Assembly (NCBI GenBank): GCA_964621555.1
Contig: CAZUOO010000018.1
Coordinates: forward strand, 1 to 16,060
DNA from: UBA2022 sp964621555
GTDB lineage: Bacteria; Patescibacteriota; Dojkabacteria; SC72
Direction of reading: 5' to 3'
DNA length: 16,060 bases
Positions within the stretch are counted from its first letter, which is position 1, and each line of letters opens with the position of its first letter. Shown one piece after another: positions 14,087 to 16,060 of this stretch. The position numbers and the translations under genes are program-made. Below the pieces are notes generated by a model that saw nothing but the letters and a program-made list of their open reading frames with translations, searched no databases and was not told the origin of the DNA.

Positions 14087-14671
14087 ATGGAAAATGAAGT
14101 ACCTGTTGCTATAACAAAGGAATTACAAATATTCCTAGATAAGATCTTTGCTCTACAAGGTGTAGATTCCCTCTGTACTGGAAATCATGTCGATATACAC
14201 TATGACCAACTCCCTGAAGGAGTAGTTGCATGTATACAGGAACTCTCTGTTAGTCTAGCTCATCCAACTCTTGGAATTGCAGACTCCATACTTAAGATAG
14301 ACCCTTATCTAGAAGTTCTAAATTCTCCTGTTCAACTTTGTGATGAGTTAGTTAATGGGTTTGATGGAGTTGCAGGTAGTGCATGTAATCCTCAGGGTGT
14401 AGATCAACCCCTACAATTCTTTATGAGAGGGGGTAAAGTATTGTTAGAGGGAATTGATGGAAATATTGTAGAAGTTGGTCTAGATATATTTCTAAGGAAG
14501 TTTGGAAATGCTATGCAGGAAACTATGAGTACTACCCTCCCTGATGTGGCTCGTGGTCTTTATGAGCACTTCCTCTCTACCTCTATACCTAACCTATGTG
14601 GATCAGTAGCTTTACTTGCTCTGCTTATCACTTTCTTCACCCTTATTAGAAAAGAAGAAGAAAAGGCTTAG
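14087..14671 (+). CDS. Four-cysteine, C-terminal-TM paralogous family member 3 (unknown function)
   Basis: Unrecognised 194-residue protein, the most compact of the three paralogues. Cysteines at 30, 49, 85 and 100: the first pair has the same 18-residue spacing as member 1 (LC-x-G ... LPEG ... C), the second pair the same 14-residue spacing as member 2. A 28-residue amphipathic helix-like N-terminus precedes the domain, much as in member 2. 'VEVGLDIFLRKFG' (128-140) corresponds to the amphipathic element of the others. A membrane helix lies at about 169-187 with a fifth Cys at its start, and the tail is short and charged (IRKEEEKA). No signal peptide. Its 3' end overlaps the convergent flippase gene by 60 bases. 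Confidence 0.75.
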   Translation: MENEVPVAITKELQIFLDKIFALQGVDSLCTGNHVDIHYDQLPEGVVACIQELSVSLAHPTLGIADSILKIDPYLEVLNSPVQLCDELVNGFDGVAGSACNPQGVDQPLQFFMRGGKVLLEGIDGNIVEVGLDIFLRKFGNAMQETMSTTLPDVARGLYEHFLSTSIPNLCGSVALLALLITFFTLIRKEEEKA

Positions 14672-15826
14672 GGATACAAGCAGAGTTGTGAATAGTATCA
14701 ACTGATTTATTACAATATCTTCAATTGTGCTATTAAATTGGCTAAACAGTATTATTTGCAGAATTGGTATGAAGAGAAGTAGTGTGTTTAGGCCCCTTTT
14801 CCCAATGTTTATAAAGTAGTTGGTGATTAGGTATGAGATTGCAAACAGCACCATACCAATGCCATATATTCCAATGTAATCAGATATTTGAGTGTACATA
14901 CCTTTGAATACCACTGTGACAAGTGCTTCGTTGAAAACAAAGTATGTAATAACTAGTACTACTCCTATTGCACTTGTTAGACCGACAGTTTTAAGCAGTA
15001 CTCTTCTTCTATCTATCTCACTTTTCACATTAGATATTCTAGAGAACATCGTGGTGGAAACCATTATACATGCAAAAAACACTATCTTTCCAAGCAGGCT
15101 CAAAGCCCCATATTCGGCCCTGATGTCATGGTTCACAAGTATTAGATCAAGGGCGAAGGGTGTATTAATTAGGAAGAAAGAGATGAGCATATGTGTGAGA
15201 TACCTAATATCAATTCCAAGATCTTTCTTCATATTGCTCTTAAATTTAATGAATGGAAGCAGGAGTAGTCCGGTGATTAAGAGGGGGAGACCGTTTGCGA
15301 GTATTGCAATATTAATATCCTTAACTACCCATATTGAGAATACTCCCATACCAAATTTCAATATAGTTTCCACCAACATTACAATATTCGCTTCAAGTAT
15401 TCTCTCTAATCCAAAGAGAATTCCTTTTGCAACTGGGGATATCAGTGATGCAAATAGTACAAAGGCAAGCACATAGACTGATGTTTGATTAATACCTGTA
15501 AATGAAGAGATGGGAGATGATAGTATGGAAATCGTTAAAGCCGTCACCACCCCCACCGCCGTAAATCCTAATATACTTTTTCTCTTAAAGGCGCTTAGGT
15601 CGAAATCTGCATTCTCCCCAACCTTCTTTGTAATATATGACTGGATTGTAATGGCAGGGATCTGTACCAGATATATAATTCCAATTGCGGCGTTGTATAT
15701 GCTGAAATCTTCCGGACTGAGATTTCTAGCAAGGTATATGTTAAATAGATAACCAAGGAAGCTGATTATACCTCCAAAGAGTAGGGTTATAACTATATCT
15801 ATGTTGTATTTATCCTTTTTATACAT
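14612..15826 (-). CDS. Polysaccharide/oligosaccharide flippase-like MOP-superfamily transporter
   Basis: A very hydrophobic protein of about 404 residues with roughly 12 membrane helices. The opening 'LFGGIISFLGYLFNIYLARNLSPEDFSIYNAA' pattern is that of Wzx-type Polysacc_synt flippases, which move lipid-linked sugar units across the cytoplasmic membrane. The frame is open up to 15982, but a start there would overlap the divergent rmuC-like gene. The ATG at 15826 begins the usual basic N-terminus (MYKKDKYN), and a TTG at 15832 is 4 nt after a TATAAT box and may be the real start. The protein ends in a Lys-rich tail overlapping the convergent four-cysteine gene. Substrate unknown; a surface glycan made with the GT2 enzyme at 1269-2207 is a reasonable guess. 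Confidence 0.78.
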   Translation of the reverse strand: MYKKDKYNIDIVITLLFGGIISFLGYLFNIYLARNLSPEDFSIYNAAIGIIYLVQIPAITIQSYITKKVGENADFDLSAFKRKSILGFTAVGVVTALTISILSSPISSFTGINQTSVYVLAFVLFASLISPVAKGILFGLERILEANIVMLVETILKFGMGVFSIWVVKDINIAILANGLPLLITGLLLLPFIKFKSNMKKDLGIDIRYLTHMLISFFLINTPFALDLILVNHDIRAEYGALSLLGKIVFFACIMVSTTMFSRISNVKSEIDRRRVLLKTVGLTSAIGVVLVITYFVFNEALVTVVFKGMYTQISDYIGIYGIGMVLFAISYLITNYFINIGKRGLNTLLLFIPILQIILFSQFNSTIEDIVINQLILFTTLLVSLSLFFFFSNKGEESDKQSK

Positions 15827-15836
15827 ATTCAAAATG

Positions 15837-15842
15837 ATTATA
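15837..15842 (-). promoter_or_regulatory. -10 box (TATAAT) of the flippase gene
   Basis: On the minus strand TATAAT ends 4 nt before a TTG (15832) and 10 nt before the ATG (15826), both in frame. Which start is used depends on whether the transcript is leaderless. Confidence 0.5.
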
Positions 15843-15889
15843 TCATTACCGATTACAATTTGATGTATAATTATCCAACTTACTTGAAA

Positions 15890-15895
15890 TATAAA
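15890..15895 (+). promoter_or_regulatory. -10 box (TATAAA) of the rmuC-like gene
   Basis: TATAAA ends 4 nt before the ATG at 15900, in the 73-bp divergent region 15827-15899. Confidence 0.4.
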
Positions 15896-15899
15896 TATT

Positions 15900-16060
15900 A
15901 TGGATAGCTTTATACCTTTAATAGCGGGATTAGCGATTGGAGTTTTGGCAATGATTTTCTTTAAAAAGAAGGATACGAGCAAGGAGGATATTGAGACCTC
16001 TATGAAGAACCTTCTACCTGATCTAATGAAGTCTGTTAATGAACAGGTTATACAGCTTGC
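15900..16060 (+). CDS. rmuC: RmuC-like DNA recombination protein, 3' end beyond the window
   Basis: Only the first 53 residues are visible. They comprise an N-terminal membrane helix (about 4-21), a Lys-rich stop (FFKKKD) and the start of a helical segment with 'LLPDLMKSVNEQVIQLA'. This order, an N-terminal anchor followed by a long coiled coil before a nuclease-like core, is that of RmuC proteins, which limit inversion recombination and have a PD-(D/E)XK-like core. The core itself is outside the window, so the assignment rests on the N-terminal pattern. The ATG at 15900 is the first in frame and follows TATAAA by 4 nt. It diverges from the flippase gene. Confidence 0.55.
   Translation, partial: MDSFIPLIAGLAIGVLAMIFFKKKDTSKEDIETSMKNLLPDLMKSVNEQVIQL

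Noticed and set aside
15827..15982. N-terminal extension of the flippase to 15982.
   Set aside because: It would overlap the divergent rmuC-like start and skip the TATAAT box at 15837-15842; the basic N-terminus at 15826 fits the family.
1..16060. tRNA/rRNA genes, CRISPR arrays, insertion sequences or prophage.
   Set aside because: I saw no cloverleaf, no spaced direct repeats, no transposase or integrase and no terminal inverted repeats.
1..16060. Alternative genetic code with UGA as Gly or Trp.
   Set aside because: UGA ends two complete genes (stops at 506-508 and 2240-2242) and TGG is used normally for Trp.

Overview
The window reads as an AT-rich chromosomal scaffold from an uncultivated bacterium, most likely a member of the Candidate Phyla Radiation (CPR/Patescibacteria). 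Four things point there: a form II/III RuBisCO, an MscL with a C-terminal zinc-ribbon tail, small tightly packed and frequently strand-switching genes, and several proteins that match no well-known family. The promoters have bacterial -10 boxes. TGA is used as a stop (the lyase-like gene and the LigT-like gene), which argues against the UGA=Gly code of Absconditabacteria/Gracilibacteria. The exact phylum cannot be fixed from the sequence. Two runs of N (10 and 100 bases) mark assembly gaps.

Left part (1-6333), all minus strand: a P-loop kinase-like NTPase, translationally coupled to a polysaccharide-lyase-fold protein; a family 2 glycosyltransferase; a LigT-like 2H phosphoesterase; a DUF6512-type membrane protein; and a 949-residue surface protein (signal peptide, seven-bladed propeller, paired jelly-roll modules with a domain inserted in the first, an Ig-like domain, a Pro/Thr stalk and a C-terminal membrane anchor).

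Middle (6455-11614): a small exported protein with six cysteines (+), an ABC-F ATPase (-), form II/III RuBisCO (+), a four-cysteine single-TM protein (-) and MscL (-). The RuBisCO has an unusually long insertion between loop 6 and the Ser-Gly-Gly phosphate-binding motif. It also has Gln where nearly all RuBisCOs have Asp, three residues before the carbamylated Lys. No AMP-pathway partner gene is present in the window.

Right part (11681-16060): the HtpX protease (+), a 100-N gap, a HAD hydrolase whose start lies in the gap (+), two more members of the four-cysteine family in tandem (+), a lipid-linked-oligosaccharide flippase-like MOP protein (-) and the 5' end of an rmuC-like gene (+).

Two signals run across the whole window. 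First, three scattered genes (10354-11097, 13266-14045, 14087-14671) form a paralogous family with four spaced cysteines and one C-terminal membrane helix, which I cannot assign to any known family. Second, most genes have a TATAAT-like -10 box ending only 4-6 nt before the start codon and no Shine-Dalgarno sequence. Transcription should therefore begin at or next to the start codon, so the genes are probably expressed as leaderless, mostly monocistronic mRNAs. Functionally the window mixes envelope and polysaccharide genes (glycosyltransferase, flippase, lyase-like protein, surface protein), membrane homeostasis (MscL, HtpX) and the RuBisCO, which in such organisms is usually linked to nucleotide salvage rather than the Calvin cycle.
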